Source of the DNA: Paguma larvata | Taxonomy: Eukaryota; Chordata; Mammalia; Carnivora; Viverridae | Assembly: GCA_030068075.1 (NCBI GenBank) | Contig: CM057830.1 | Coordinates: 23,344,247-23,408,246 of the forward strand | Direction of reading: 5' to 3' | DNA length: 64,000 nt | In this document: in pieces, positions 9,521 through 21,830 of the stretch | How the letters are laid out: every line of letters begins with the position of its first letter | Position numbering within the stretch: position 1 is the first letter of the stretch | Program-made: the position numbers and the translations under genes | Notes under the pieces: generated by a model | What the model was told of the DNA's origin: nothing | Seen by the model: the letters and a program-made list of their open reading frames with translations, nothing else | Database searches by the model: none

Positions 9521-12014
9521 AATTTTGGTCTGTCTAGGGCCCAAATGTATCCACAGGAGAGTAAAGCCCACCTCTCACCCGTTCCTTCCTCCAAATGCCA
9601 CCCACCTTATGTTCTGCTGCTTAATAGTCCACCTTTCCCCCATTTTCCTATAATTGACCTCTTCCAGATAGATTTGAGAAAGATGCTCTGAGGATGTCAA
9701 AACAGAGACCTTTGGCATCTTTAAGGAGATGCATAGCGAGAATTCCTTCTCCTCTCTTCATCCTGCTCTTCCCTCAGTGATCCTGACTTCATCTCATTTT
9801 TAAAGTCCCCACCTCAATAGTTGAGAATTTACAAATAAACAAGGAGGGGAGATTCAAAGAAGAGTTAATGTGATGAGTAGACAGGAGAAAAAAGGGAGAC
9901 CATGTATCTTGTAGCATTCCAGTTACCTTGAGTACCTTTACCCCTCCTTCACCTCCCCTCTACTCTAAAAGTCTAATGTATTCCTACTACTAAAATGTAA
10001 CACATTTCCTGTTTAGTTGTGTAAATATTTGTCTCAGCTCCTAGCCTAGTGACTGGCTTGTACTGATTCCCGTTTCTGTGGCAGAATCCATGCACGGAGG
10101 TCCACGGCCCAGCAGCTATATCTCCCAGACTTCTCACTTATGACCTGTGTTAAGTCTGCCCTCTTTCCACCCAGAGACTAAGTAGGGAAACAATAGTTGG
10201 GTTCCGTGTGGTAGCTGACAAGGTTTTCGTTTGGGCTATAATGAGACCTTGAACCGCTTTTGCCTTTGTGAGTTAAGCTTCAGAGTTGGGTCAACTTGAA
10301 GACAAACAGAGGGGACCTTGAGAATTGAGGCCGCATAGTGATTTATGGAAGAATAAACACTGTGCTGTTCAGAAGGAGAGTTTATGCACTTGAGGTCTCT
10401 CTAGGGAAAATCAAAGCTTCGCTGGGATTTAGCTAACTGGCAGTCATAATGTTGAACTTTATCCTCATTTGGCCAGGCCTATCACATGTGTCAAAATGAC
10501 GTAGTTCTTTCAGGGGGCTTTTGGGAGTGAGACCCACAGGGGACAGCTACGCTGATAAAATCCAGCTGAACAGTAGCACTGCATTAGGCGGCCTTCCTAA
10601 GAGACATCTGGTGTTTGCTTTCTACCTCCTTTCTCTCCTGACCCTTACCTCCTGAATGCTGAACACACAAGCACCCTTCTTTGCCCTGTCTTCCGGTACC
10701 CTCCCAATAACTACAGGACTTAATTCTTGTTTCTTAAACAAACTTCCTGCTTTTGTGACTCATCCCAGGTTTCCTTGCCAAATGAAAACGCTTGATGGCT
10801 CTTTCTTGCAATAGCTGATCTCACTGCCTGGAATATCCCTAAATTCTACGTCGTTAGCACAGGGAACAAACATCATGTGTTTGTAGCTTTTTAGGGCTTA
10901 GCCTTCATCTTTAAGCAAAGATGCTGGAGTAGCTAAGAACATTTTCTAAGAGACAATAATAGTCCTTGGAGCCAAAAGAGTAGTTAAGTCCAATGGTCAT
11001 GGTTGCTACGCACAAACACCAAGGGAGAATTTGCTGCCTTCCCAGTAGTACAGTTGTCACATGTCAACATAGCAGGGCCTTTGGGATTTCCTCATCCAGA
11101 TGCCTCAAGTTGCCTGTTAGGAAATTGGGACCCGGGTAGATAAATCCACCTTTTCAGAGACCTGTAATGACACAGTGAGGCTGTGACCCAATCCTCCTGA
11201 TCCCTCCTAGCTCAGCCACCATTTCGCAATGCCATATTCGAATTAGAATTCCTGCCTTTGTCTGTCAACACGTCGTGTCTTCCTCTGCACCACACTTACA
11301 TACCCCTGTGAACTATTCTTCTGTCACTACAAAGGTATTTTTAATTTTCTAGATCTCCTTGAAAGGGTGGGCGCATTGGTCAAGGGAGCTTTCCTTTTGT
11401 CTTGGTTCATTTGCTACCAATATGTACATTCCTGCCCTCTGTCCTTATTGAGCAGTTGAGCCCATGTTGCCAGGGAAACTGACATGCCTTTGGTCAAAAG
11501 ATAAAATGGGAGAGAATGAGATTGGATCTGCTGGCCATCATTTAACCCTCCGTTTAGTGTGACCAGGCCTGTCTGATAGAGGAAATGTGCCCCCTCAGCA
11601 AACATTGTAACTCCGGCAAATAGTGGATTATATCACCCACTCTATAAAAGGCTGTGAGGAGGCCCATCCAATGTTGAAGGGCCACTAAGTACAGTGTGGC
11701 TCTCTGAAGAATCTACAGCCAAACCTTATAGTTAGGACTTGTGTCAAAGACATCTGATGTGGAAATCCATTCTTCACCTGCTCAGGGTCTGAGAGACAGC
11801 GAGCGGCTCCAGTCCCGGTGTCTTCGTGGCAGTCTTAGAGCTTGCAAAAACAGTTCAGAGTGAAAGGGAGACCCTTGCCTTTGACTTTCCAGTTCCGTCT
11901 AGTAAATTTACCTTTGTCAGGAAAAGAGACTAGAGTTAGCATTTTGTTTTTGGAAGCGAGGGTCTCAGGTAAGGGAGTTGGTCATGTGTTCTGACGGCAA
12001 AAATAGGATTTCAT

Positions 12015-12035
12015 CCTCCAGCTGGGAGCTGGAGG
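12015..12035. other. GC-rich hairpin, 9-bp perfect stem
   Basis: CCTCCAGCT and AGCTGGAGG are exact reverse complements around a GGG loop. It is the most GC-rich of the short hairpins in this window. Function is unknown. Confidence 0.7.
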
Positions 12036-12385
12036 GGAAACCTGTCTTCTGCAAGTCATTAACATGCTTGAAGAACATCACGCTGAACACCAGAAACACC
12101 AGAGTTTGATTTTCCTGCACCTGCTGCCCGTTTAGAGAGAGAGGGCTGAGGAGGGAACCCTGGTGTGTCTAGAAAAGATCCTCCTCAAAGGATATTAAAG
12201 CAGAACCTCAAAACACTAGAACTGGGACAGAAATTCTTTCTTCTCTGCTTCTAGTCAACAGAGGCACCTTTACTTCCTTCAGCCAGTTAATGAAACACAA
12301 AAAAGCAGGTTATGCTTCCTATTGAGTCTTGAGACCAGAGAACTTTGTGTTCCTTACTCTTCTAAATTTGAACAGCATATTCCTC

Positions 12386-12416
12386 AAAAAAAAAAAAAGA
12401 AAGAAAAAAAGAAAGA
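12386..12416 (+). repeat. A-rich tract (A12 then GAAA units)
   Basis: A poly(A) run grades into GAAAGAAAAAAAGAAAG. It looks like a retroposon tail, but no body is recognisable upstream. Confidence 0.8.
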
Positions 12417-12879
12417 TCTTTACTACCCTCAAAAGGACTGGCAAACTTAGAAGGATATGGAGCAAGAAATGGCCTATTTAGATCTAAATAATGAATCCCA
12501 TTAATGGAGTGCTACTGTGTGATGGAAAGGCAGAGAAGTGATTCTTGGGAATAACATATGAGAAAATATTGTTCATTGCCATCGTATTTTTCTTTTTCTC
12601 CACTCACCCCCCTCTCCCACTCATAACTGTGATGGCAGCTCATACCAGACAATAAGGGTAAAATTATACCCTCATCATAATGTCACTGGTTTCAGTTCTA
12701 ATCTCAAAATTTGCTAGAGGCCTAAAGGTCAAATACCATTAGTAGCTTCAGATCCTTGAAATGTGACCTCAGTCTTCTTCTCCGGCATCAACTCAACGGC
12801 ATTTCCCTTCTATGCCCTGATTCTTCCAAACTAGCTGAAAAATGCTACGGACTTTGAATAAACAGCATGTGTTTTTTCT

Positions 12880-13470
12880 TCAGTGTAACGTACATCTCCT
12901 TTGCTCCTACCTGCTAAACTATTACTTGTCCTGTAAGTTCCATCTGACTTCTTTCTCCTTGTGCAAGAATCTTGTTATGGATGTTATCTTATCTTTCTGC
13001 CACATCTTCTTTATGAATATACCTTGGAGACCGTCTCTGGCTCAGAGCAGTTTTACTTCTCCCAAACGATTGGTTGTATTTGTCTTATCAATACTCACTA
13101 CTGACATCCACCAGGTTTTCCCTTACACGATGGTTGCCAGAACTCTCAGAGACAGATTTATAGCCCATCTTCAATCAAGAGTATTAATTTTACCAACTAC
13201 ATTCCTGGCTATATTTTACGAGCCAAACTTTGCTATTCTTTTACATGTGATAACTCGGTTTTTTGTATCATTTTGTAGAACTCCTTTCTGGAACAAAGTG
13301 GCCAGGGACGGAGGGAAGGGAAGGGAAGAAAGGGGAATTCAAACCCCAAAGCTACTTTATTTATGATTCAATCACCTGGAAAAATTAATAATTTTCCCTC
13401 TGAGCCCTCCTAGAACTTTGAAGGACTCTTAGTTATAATACATCACTACACATCAATTTTTTTTTCTTTA
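12880..13470 (+). mobile_element. possible decayed L2 body
   Basis: CCTGCTAAACTATTACTTGT, CCTGTAAGTTCCATCTGACT and TTGTATTTGTCTTATCAATA are reminiscent of the L2 region upstream of its 3' end, and a recognisable L2 end follows at 13480. The segment overlaps a 174-codon ORF (12842-13366), the longest in the window. That ORF has no recognisable domain and is better explained as chance in a pyrimidine-rich repeat. Confidence 0.35.
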
Positions 13471-13479
13471 CTTCATCTT

Positions 13480-13608
13480 TTTTTTCTCCTACCTGACTGC
13501 AAATTCTTTTAGAACAAGGACTACTTCTTACTTTTCTTGGTATTCCCAGCTTCTGGCTCAGTTCCTGACTCAAGTAACTGCTCAATATATGTTTATTGAG
13601 TGAACAGT
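13480..13608 (+). mobile_element. L2 3'-end remnant
   Basis: ACTGCAAATTCTTTTAGAAC, AAGGACTACTTCTTAC, TTGGTATTCCCAGC and CTGCTCAATATATGTTTATT follow the order of the L2 3' terminus (actgtaagctccttgag...ctcaataaatgttt). The final GAGTGAA matches the L2 end repeat. Confidence 0.75.
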
Positions 13609-15204
13609 AGCTGAAAAGTAGCTCCAAAGATTTAATCCAATTACATAAATTGATTTAACTAATTGGAGTTCTGTTCAAGATTGTAGACTCATTCTCTGAA
13701 TCAGACTTCTGACCTTCAGAACTTTATATGTGACTAGTCACAGTCATATTTTTCATTGTACTTGTCTCCAACTGACTTTTAGCAAATAACCTGCAGCTTT
13801 ATTTAATACAAATCAGATCATATTAAATATAATTAAAAATCTCTCCATGAAATAGGATAAGATCCCGTTGGGGCACCACGAAACACAATTATACCTTCAT
13901 GGCATATGCTCTTTTTAAGCAAATCCATTCGTGAATATTAAAGTCTGACAATCCTTTCTCAAAGTTGATATCATCCTATAAATAATGCCATACACCAAAT
14001 GGGAATTAAGAAGCCATTGTATTATCTGTATCCTGGATTATTTCTTTAAGCACAACCATCAACATTGATACATGCCAGGGATTTATTTGAATTTAATGGC
14101 AAAACAGCTACATCGGTATAACAGTTAATTATATTCATTCTCTTTAACAAGTGATGAAATTCTATGGATATTCCAATGAGCACAGGGCAGGTACAGACTT
14201 ACTTTCCTTGCAAGCTGAAACAGGTTTGTCCACTAGAATGTTTATTCATTTAGGTCTTCCAGGTCACTGCTAGGATCAGCTGCCTGAAATGTCATGTGAA
14301 ACATTAAAATAAAAATAAAATAGTCTGAAGAAATTATTACTGATTCTGATTTTCTCTCTGTTATTTGCCGAAGTTGTAGGCATAGGAAGAAAAAAGAGGA
14401 CATTATTAGCTGGAGAATGGAGAAACATTGTTTCTCAAGTTAGGAGAATAGGAGGATTTGACAGTGTCTTCAGATGGTGAGGGACACGTTGTCATTGAAA
14501 TAAAGGGATGAGGGAAAGTGAATTAACCATTAACACAGATGTGTGTTACCTATACATGCTTTTACAGGCATAAGTGCATAAACTTGTGGGTCAGGGCTGC
14601 CTCTGGGTCTATCGAAATGGTGTCACAATAGTTTCCCAAAGTGACCAGAAACCAAGAGAGCGTTACACAAAATGACCTGATAAATTAGCTCTGGCTCCCC
14701 ACCTTATCGGCATGCCGCCATGCTGAGTTTCAGTAAAAGAAGAGGAAAATTAATCAATATCTGTACCAGATGGTGTCTAGAAATTTACTTCCTAATCTAG
14801 TCAATAACTGTAGTTCTTTCAAAGATGCATAGTTCTCTTGATAAGATATCTCATCGGTGACTTAACCATTTGGAAACATCTCCTTTAAGTTCAGTGTTTG
14901 GTGCACTCAAAATAACAGTGGTTTCAGCCTGATCAGGGTAAGCCAGCGCTCCTTTTTGGTTTCCTTCTTCCTTGGTCTTGCACCACCAAAAATTGGAGGG
15001 CAGGGTAGAGAATATTATAAGAAGGGAAAACCTAAGGCTGTATGATAACTATGGCCTTCTTGGCCCCCAGATGCCCGGGGGAAAGCACCTATCTTAAACC
15101 TTTCGCAAGGAGCCTCCCTAATAACACATCCATATTTTTTCTTGTTCCAGATTCCTAACAATTAAATCATTCCTCTAAGGTGAATATTTTTTTTCCAAGG
15201 TATG
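13609..15204. other. unique non-coding sequence
   Basis: No repeat family, RNA gene or convincing ORF is visible. Confidence 0.5.
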
Positions 15205-15714
15205 TGTATCAGTTTTCTATTGCCGGTGTAACATTTGCCACAAACGTAGTGCTTTAAAACAATACCGATTTCTTATTTCAAGGTTCGGAACGTCAGAGGT
15301 CTGGAATAGATCTCACTAAGCTAAAATCAAGGTATTGACATGGCTGTGTCTAGGGTCTAGGGGAGGACTGGTTTCCTTGCCTTTTTTAGATTCTAGGGAC
15401 AGCCCACATTCCCTGACTCATCACCCCTATCTGGAAAGCCAGCAAAGGCCGGTTGAGTGTTTCTCATGCTGATCCGTCTCACATTGACTCTTCTGCCTCT
15501 TTCCTCACATAAGGACTCTTGGTCTGCTCAGATAACCCGGGATAATCTCCCTATCTTAAAGTCAGCTGATTTGGAAGCTCAATTGCGTCTGCTACCTGAA
15601 TTCCTCCTTGCCGTGTAACATCCTATATTCAGAGTTTTATATGAATATATAAAGCTGATATTTTAGGTTAGAATGTGGACGCCTTTGGGATGCCACTATT
15701 CTATCTAATAGGGC
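15205..15714 (-). mobile_element. MLT1 (MaLR) LTR, antisense, near full length
   Basis: The left end TGTATCAGTTTTCTATTGCC followed by TAACATTTGCCACAAACGTA is the inverted 3' end of an MLT1 LTR. Inside are AGATCTCACTAAGCTAAAAT, GGTTTCCTTGCCTTTTTTAG, AAAGCCAGCAAAGGCCGG and CCGGGATAATCTCCCTATCT, all in MLT1 order. The right end (TGTGGACGCCTTTGGGATGC...CTATCTAATAGGGCA) matches the inverted LTR start. It is a solitary, non-autonomous LTR of ancient ERVL-MaLR type with no internal region. Confidence 0.85.
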
Positions 15715-16131
15715 ATCTTTCTGGAACCCTCACCTTCTACTCAGAGGGACTAATCTCTATCTAGGGGCCACTTCTCTCCTCCCCATTTGTGAATTTCTTC
15801 AATTGGAGTCCTTCACTCATTCGCTCTGGAGCTGGAGTAGGCAGCCAGATTAGGAGCCCAAGAGGCTGCTGCCATTCCAAGCTGCAAAGGAAGAGCATGT
15901 GAGGGGCCCCTGGGCTTGAGATCTTTGTCTCTTCGAGCCTAAGAACCAAGTCAGAGATCTCATTTATGAAAATTCCACCAGGATGCCTTCATTTTCTTGA
16001 CTTTTTTTTTTAGTAGTCGTTGGAACCCTGTCAGTTACAGATTTGCAACCAATGGCAATTTTGTTCTTAGAAACAGAGTCTGCCAACAAATAGTCATCAG
16101 GTCAGATGCATTTTTAAAAACCAGTATATGA
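15715..16131. other. unique non-coding sequence
   Basis: Nothing was recognised; it contains a T10 run near 16003. Confidence 0.5.
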
Positions 16132-16337
16132 GGGCACCTGGGTGGCTCATTTGGTTGAGTGTCTGCCTTCAGCTCAGGTCATGTTTTCATGGTTCCTGAG
16201 ATCGAGCCCCGTGTCAGGCTGCTTGGGGTTCTTTCTCTCCCTCTTTCTCTCTCTGCACCTTCCCCACTTATGCGTTCTCTTTCTCTCTCTCTTTCAAAAT
16301 AAATAAAATAAAACTAAAAAAATAAAAATATAAAAAA
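16132..16337 (+). mobile_element. SINEC
   Basis: The head is GGGCACCTGGGTGGCTCATT, then AGCTCAGGTCATGTTTTCAT, GATCGAGCCCCGTGTCAGGC, a CT-rich run and an (AATAAA)n-type tail. No clean target-site duplication was found. Confidence 0.93.
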
Positions 16338-18294
16338 GCATTTGTTTGAAAAAGAGTAGGAGTCCCGCCCTGCAGGGAAGTTGACCAAGGTACCCTCTCT
16401 TATATGCTGTCACCTTAATGTGACTAATTGCAATACTTATGAAACTGCTAAGTGAATTAATTGTTAGATTATCTAGTTTTAAGCACATGAACCCTCATAC
16501 GATGGACAAGTGATCTAAAAATAGACAAATGTTTAAAGACGCTTTTAAGAGACTATGTACGAAGCTAATATGGATAGACAAAGAGAGGTAAACACCATGC
16601 AAATGGAATAAATGATGTCTCTTCAACCTCCAGTACTATCTTTATGGGTCACGTAAATGCCCCTAATCTGGTCAGATTTGGTCAAAACATTAAATATTGA
16701 GCAGAAAAATATTTCGTGTGTGTTTTAAATGAATATGACAAAAATAAAATCATCTTGCATTAATACTTACTTCTTCTTAGCTCTGTTTAATTTTCCATTT
16801 AGTGCATATTTTATCATGTTTGTATATCCTAGTACAATAGTCCATGTTTGTACTTTATAAATAAATACACACACATATTCTGAGGACACGTGTTGACATT
16901 TGTTTTACGGATAAGTGTGCGTCATCAAATTGCACAGTGATGAGCTAGGGGACAGACCTTGTGGAGGGAGACAGCAAAGACTAAAGAAAAGGCTGGACCT
17001 GGAGAAAACTCTAAAAGATCATCAAAAGAAGTAGGAGGGGCCCCAATGTAGGTAACAGGACAGTCATGAGTTTGTCCAGATGTGGCATTGCCAAGAACCA
17101 AAGTCTTATACTGACCTTTGTGTCATACTTCTATCCTATATAATAGGTTCCATGGCATATTTGGTAAAAAGAAGAAGCCATAGAGGTCTCAGCAAAATCC
17201 TTAAAATTTTTCATTTCTACTTTGTTTCCAGTGCTTAGAAAATAAGCTGCTGCAAAGGTTACAGCAAAATAATTCTTTTCCCATGACTGGGAGCCATGAA
17301 GCACCTCAGAAACAGATTCATTTCAACATTTGACCATCAAATAATCAAATTTTATACAAAATGGAATTCACTGGTAACTTAAGCTGTGGTTAGCGTATAA
17401 TGAGTCCATCTTAATATCAGTGAGTCTTGCTTCTGGACACGGTGATCTTACATTCAGCTATTCTTCTACTGGCTTCTTTTTAAAAATGTAACAATATACA
17501 TTTTATAGGAAATGACTGGAGAATTTCAGCTACAAAGGTTGATTATTTTATAGTTTAGGAGATTTCCATAACTTCTGTTCTAACATAATACCGAAGCATC
17601 CTTTAGAATGTTATCTCTAAGATCACAGAAGCTAAGAGATTTCAATTTCAAAGTGAGTATGATCCATTTTCTGTTCATTTTTTGCACTTCCAGGCAAGCT
17701 CTCTGATGGCCTCATCATTTGTTTAATGTTTTTTATTCTTCCAGTTGCTTTGGGAATCAATTCCAGATCACAGAGAAGAGAAAACCTTTTTCCTTCCTCG
17801 GGCCCCAAGCTCACCTTCCCAGCAAAGATTTTTATCTGCATTCAATAGATTCACTGACCCAGGACCGGCAACCTACCCATAGTAGCAGCTTCTGTGGTGC
17901 TCAGTGGAGCATGGGAAAGGCTTGTAATGCCTGATTAAAGCCATCCAAAAAGCCTGTGTACATTCTAAAGGGGGCATGCAGGGGCAGAGTGGCCCTACAG
18001 GCCATTCTCGTGAGTCCGTGTCACTGTTTACCATTAGTACTTTCCTTCAGCTCTTGCCCCCAGTGCAGAGAATGGTGGAGAGTCAGACAGAGCTCCCATG
18101 AAGAGTTGCACAGTCTTTGTGCTGGGACAGAGAGAGAAAACCTTCCTGTCTGATAAGATGCCCTGGCAGAACTTCCAGGTGTTTTCTCCAGGGCATATCA
18201 CATTAATACTTGCTTTAGGGATAATGTTTTGGATGGGGCCACAGAGCAAAGGATTTGGGAGGATTATCTAGCAAGAATGATGAGAGCCGGCCTG
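16338..18294. other. unique non-coding sequence
   Basis: No recognisable repeat or gene. ORFs of 60-71 codons around 17630-18250 overlap on opposite strands and have no domain. Confidence 0.5.
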
Positions 18295-18475
18295 AACATT
18301 GATGGGGTTCTTGCATGTTATCTCATTTCATCCTCACAGATCAGAGAAACCCAATTAGGTAGTATTTCCCTACTTCATAGACCAGGGAAGGAAATTTCTG
18401 AAAGGTTAATTGATGTGCTGAAGGGGCACGTAATAAAGTGCCAGGCTCAGTCCCACATCTGGCTCCTAATTCCTT
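18295..18475 (-). mobile_element. MIR remnant, antisense
   Basis: TGCATGTTATCTCATTTCAT, CCTCACAGATCAGAG, TTAGGTAGTATTTCCCTACT, TTCATAGACCAGGGAAGGAA and the AAGTGCCAGGCTCAGTCCC region are inverted MIR landmarks in the right order. Divergence is high. Confidence 0.65.
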
Positions 18476-19199
18476 TTTAGTTCTTCTACATTATGCTGTC
18501 CCTTCTGAATGGATTATTAGGTCAATAATGTTACCGTTATTAATTCTGCCCAAATAATGGATAACAGACAGATCATACATTAAGGCTGTTGGCGTTCATC
18601 TCCATTTTATTATCATCTATAACTGAAAATTCAGGAGTTCTTGATAATCATAATTTTTGGTAAAACAACTTTGCTTTATATATTGTTTCTTCAGTATTTT
18701 TTTTCATTAAGTATTTTCCCCCTTTGACTGTGACAGCCTTTAAGATTGATTCTCTCTGCTGAAGTCCTAACTCTTTCTTTTAACCAGCGGTCACCATGGA
18801 AACACTCACACAACACATCCTACTTCTCTAAATGTAGTTATTTACAAGTTGTAATAAATTGATACAGAGTATATTTAGTGAATATTTAATTGATAAAATA
18901 AGACAGTTGTGCCTGCTTTTAAAATATCTCATTGCTCTGTGGTCATGGCTACATTAAGTGCCAAGAAATGGGATTGAGAATGTTGCAACTTCAAGAGCAC
19001 TTGCCTCCAAGCCAGTTGTAAATATTTATTAATTCCATAGCAAAATATTTTTGGTCAGTTTGTACATACCATGCATCAAATTATACCCCTGTCGCAGTTC
19101 ACTTCACACAACCAAAGCCCAATGTGATGTAGTAAGTACTTTCTACTTTGAAGATCTGATATAATGTCAGAATTTAATCTTTCACCTGTATAAAAGTTA
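18476..19199. other. unique non-coding sequence
   Basis: Nothing was recognised. Confidence 0.45.
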
Positions 19200-19880
19200 C
19201 TCTTAAATCAGATTCTGTAACCCAGACAACTTTCCAGAACTTCAGTACCTCATCTCTAGTTTCCTAGTAGAAATATTCAGTTAGGTGTCCCACCAGCCCC
19301 TCCATTTCAACTTGACCAAAACCAAACTCATTTCTTTCCCCCAAAGTTAAAGTCCTTTCAGAATTTCCTTATTTCAATCTCCAATCTGATCATGATCTCA
19401 GTTATTCAGGTTTGGACCATGATCATGCGATACCCCCCCCCTTTTTTTTTCCTCTACTCTCATGTCCTATGTCCTATAAATTATTCTGAGCCTATCTATA
19501 GTAACATTTCCATTGCCATCGCTTTCCTCGTTACCTTGCTGGGACTACACTCTAGTGCCTTTACCCAGTCTTCTTTGTCCTCTCTCTCTCCTCCTTCTCC
19601 CTGGCTTCCTAACTACTCCAAGGTTGATCTCTCTCAACAATATTTTGCATATACCTCTCACCTCCTAAAAAACATGCATTTCTTCTAAAAGTAAACCCAG
19701 ATAGACCACCACTTAAAAATTCTTACTTACAGCTAACCACTGTTGCTCCAACATCTGCATTGCTGTTCACCTTTATGGGAACTGACCACAACCTCTTGCC
19801 CACATGCCATTCTCATCTCCTTTCAGACCGCTTACTTTATGACCTGCTCAACAACAGCACCAAATTTTCTGTTGTTGGTA
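19200..19880 (+). mobile_element. L2 LINE fragment
   Basis: CCAGAACTTCAGTACCTCAT, TAGGTGTCCCACCAGC, CAACTTGACCAAAACCAAAC and CTCATTTCTTTCCCCCAAAG match the L2 ORF2 segment that encodes part of the reverse-transcriptase C-terminal region. CTTTCAGACCGCTTACTTTA lies near the right end. ORFs of 98 and 68 codons here are remnants or chance; the frame is broken. A C9T10 run at about 19434 interrupts it. Confidence 0.65.
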
Positions 19881-21404
19881 GTGAATAATGACAGGTCAGT
19901 CCTCCATCCCAAGGAGCTCTCTGGCTCTTTGGGAGAAAAAAATATATAGCAATAGTCTAAAGGAGAAAAAGAAATATTCTAAACAGGAGTCTTCTTACAT
20001 CTGTGTTACATTGCTACTGGAACAGCTTTTGTTTGAAATAAAGTATAGATTATATATTAGCTTTAATTTGTACAATTTGACAATCTCAAACAACTAATTT
20101 ACATCATTTTGAGTATTCTTTCTAAGTCTGTAGTTTTCCAAAATTAAAATTCAATGTATTCCCCCAGAGCGCTCTTTTTAGTTATATTCAAGTCAACAAT
20201 CATTTTTAAAATTTTGACTTAGAAATTAGAAAGAGATCCAGCTAACATTGCCAATCCAGCCAACAGACTGCATGAGCATACAGCTGGCCTCATGATCATC
20301 ATTTTAAGCAATTATTGGTCAGTTTATTTCAGTAGTTGTTTTATTCCTTCAACCATTATAAAAGTAAAGCCCAAACCTAGAGTCTGACCTTTGAATCTTG
20401 CAATCAAGGGATTCTTAACTAAGAGTCACTTTGTGAGATTCTCACATCTTCAGGACTGTCTGCCATCAGAAGTCCAAGGAGAAAAGCTCCATGTCTCTTT
20501 GCTGACCACATACAGTCTTTTAACTAGCACGGTGTTGTTGCATTTCAGCCATCTTACAAAACTTCATGTCCATCATTCTGAAATCATTTTGTCTTTCCTA
20601 GAGAGACTGAAAGATGAAACAGATTCCTGTGTTCATACCCCAGGTGCTTGTGTATTATTAGGAAGCTGGTAGGAAAGATAACCTCATACAAGGACTGTGA
20701 ACTTTATTTGGGGAAGAGGGAAAGCATGTGTACACTGAGATGAAATGGTGCCTCTGACGGTTCTACAAAGATGACGGAAACATCTTTCCTAAACCTAAGT
20801 TATAATGAAAACTCAGGTAAATGAATTCATAATGACTAGAGAAAATGAAATAGGAGTATCGGTGAATAAGTATTGTTTCTTTTCAAGTCATTTTCCTTTA
20901 AACTCTCAAAGAACTTATCAGCTAATAGAATTGGTAACCAAACTAAGGTCAGAGTTAGAGTCTCTGTGTGGCTAAAGAAAAACCTGGCTATGGCCAGAAT
21001 TTGCACTCCTAAAACCAAGTTGCCAACTCTTTTGTGTTACAACGTATATGATGAAAAAAAAAAAGACTGATTACTTAAAAAAAAAAAAAGAAAGAAAGAA
21101 AACCTAAATATCAAAACACATGTCTTACAATGGTTGTTTGTTGCAAAAGCTTTCTATAAAACAAAGCAGAATTTAAAAAAATCAACATCATGCATTGGAC
21201 CAATCCTACATATTGTTTCAGTATTGCACCCAGATGTTTTCTTGTTAAAATCCCAACATTTTTAGTTTTTGGATGATTAGTGGTAGTCAGCATTCAGTCA
21301 TCACACTTGAAATATGAATATTCTGTCTTGGTTACTAATATATAAAATCAGCCTGCATCTTTTTAATTTATTTGGGGAGGGGACTTGACAGCAAAAACGG
21401 TTGT
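19881..21404. other. unique non-coding sequence
   Basis: No repeat family was recognised. Two A-rich tracts occur at 21051-21064 and 21078-21101, the second grading into GAAA units. Confidence 0.45.
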
Positions 21405-21545
21405 GGCATAGAGGAAGCCCAGAGGTCTTAGGTAATGTCAGGTTTAGTTTTCAGTTTCTATTCTGTCCTTTCCTAGTTTTGTGCCCTTGATTAAATCATC
21501 TAACCTCTCTGAGTCCTATCCCTTCACCTCAAAGTGTTGAAAAAA
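21405..21545 (+). mobile_element. MIR remnant
   Basis: TCAGTTTCTATTCTGTCCTT, TTGTGCCCTTGATTAAATCA, TCTAACCTCTCTGAGTCC and the CACCTCAAAGTGTTG region follow the MIR core (ccttgggcaagt...taacctctctgagcc). Confidence 0.65.
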
Positions 21546-21830
21546 TGGCACTTTATAAATAGTCATTTTATAAATATGTATATGATGTGTATGGATAATA
21601 TATGTAATATAATATTTAAGGTAATAAAAGTACTTATATGTTATATGTTAATATAATACATTATATGTTAATATAAATACATGTATATTAGTTAAAATCT
21701 ATATACAGTATATATTATGTAACATATATAATTACAGTACTCTTCTATAATCCCATGCACATTACAAAGCATGTATGTATAACATATATATTTATGTACA
21801 TTTATATCCATGTACATATATAATGTATGT
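21546..21830. repeat. AT-rich low-complexity block
   Basis: About 285 bp consist almost entirely of A and T. They include several TATATA runs and a local repeat of TTATATGTTAATATAA at about 21639-21675. Confidence 0.8.

Larger units (their letters stand above)
9521..12840. other. 3.3 kb of unique non-coding sequence
   Basis: No young repeat and no convincing old one was found. By eye it is somewhat GC-richer than its surroundings. ORFs here are under 65 codons. The long repeat-free run makes it a candidate for conserved non-coding DNA, but conservation cannot be judged from one sequence. Confidence 0.5.

Noticed and set aside
10990..11220. Faint MIR-like text (CTCATCCAG, GACACAGTGAGGCTGTGACC)
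   Set aside because: Too few landmarks in correct order to call a MIR by eye.
12842..13366. 174-codon ORF, the longest in the window
   Set aside because: No recognisable domain, no promoter or splice context. In AT-rich 64-kb DNA an ORF of this length is within chance expectation, and the region looks like a decayed L2.
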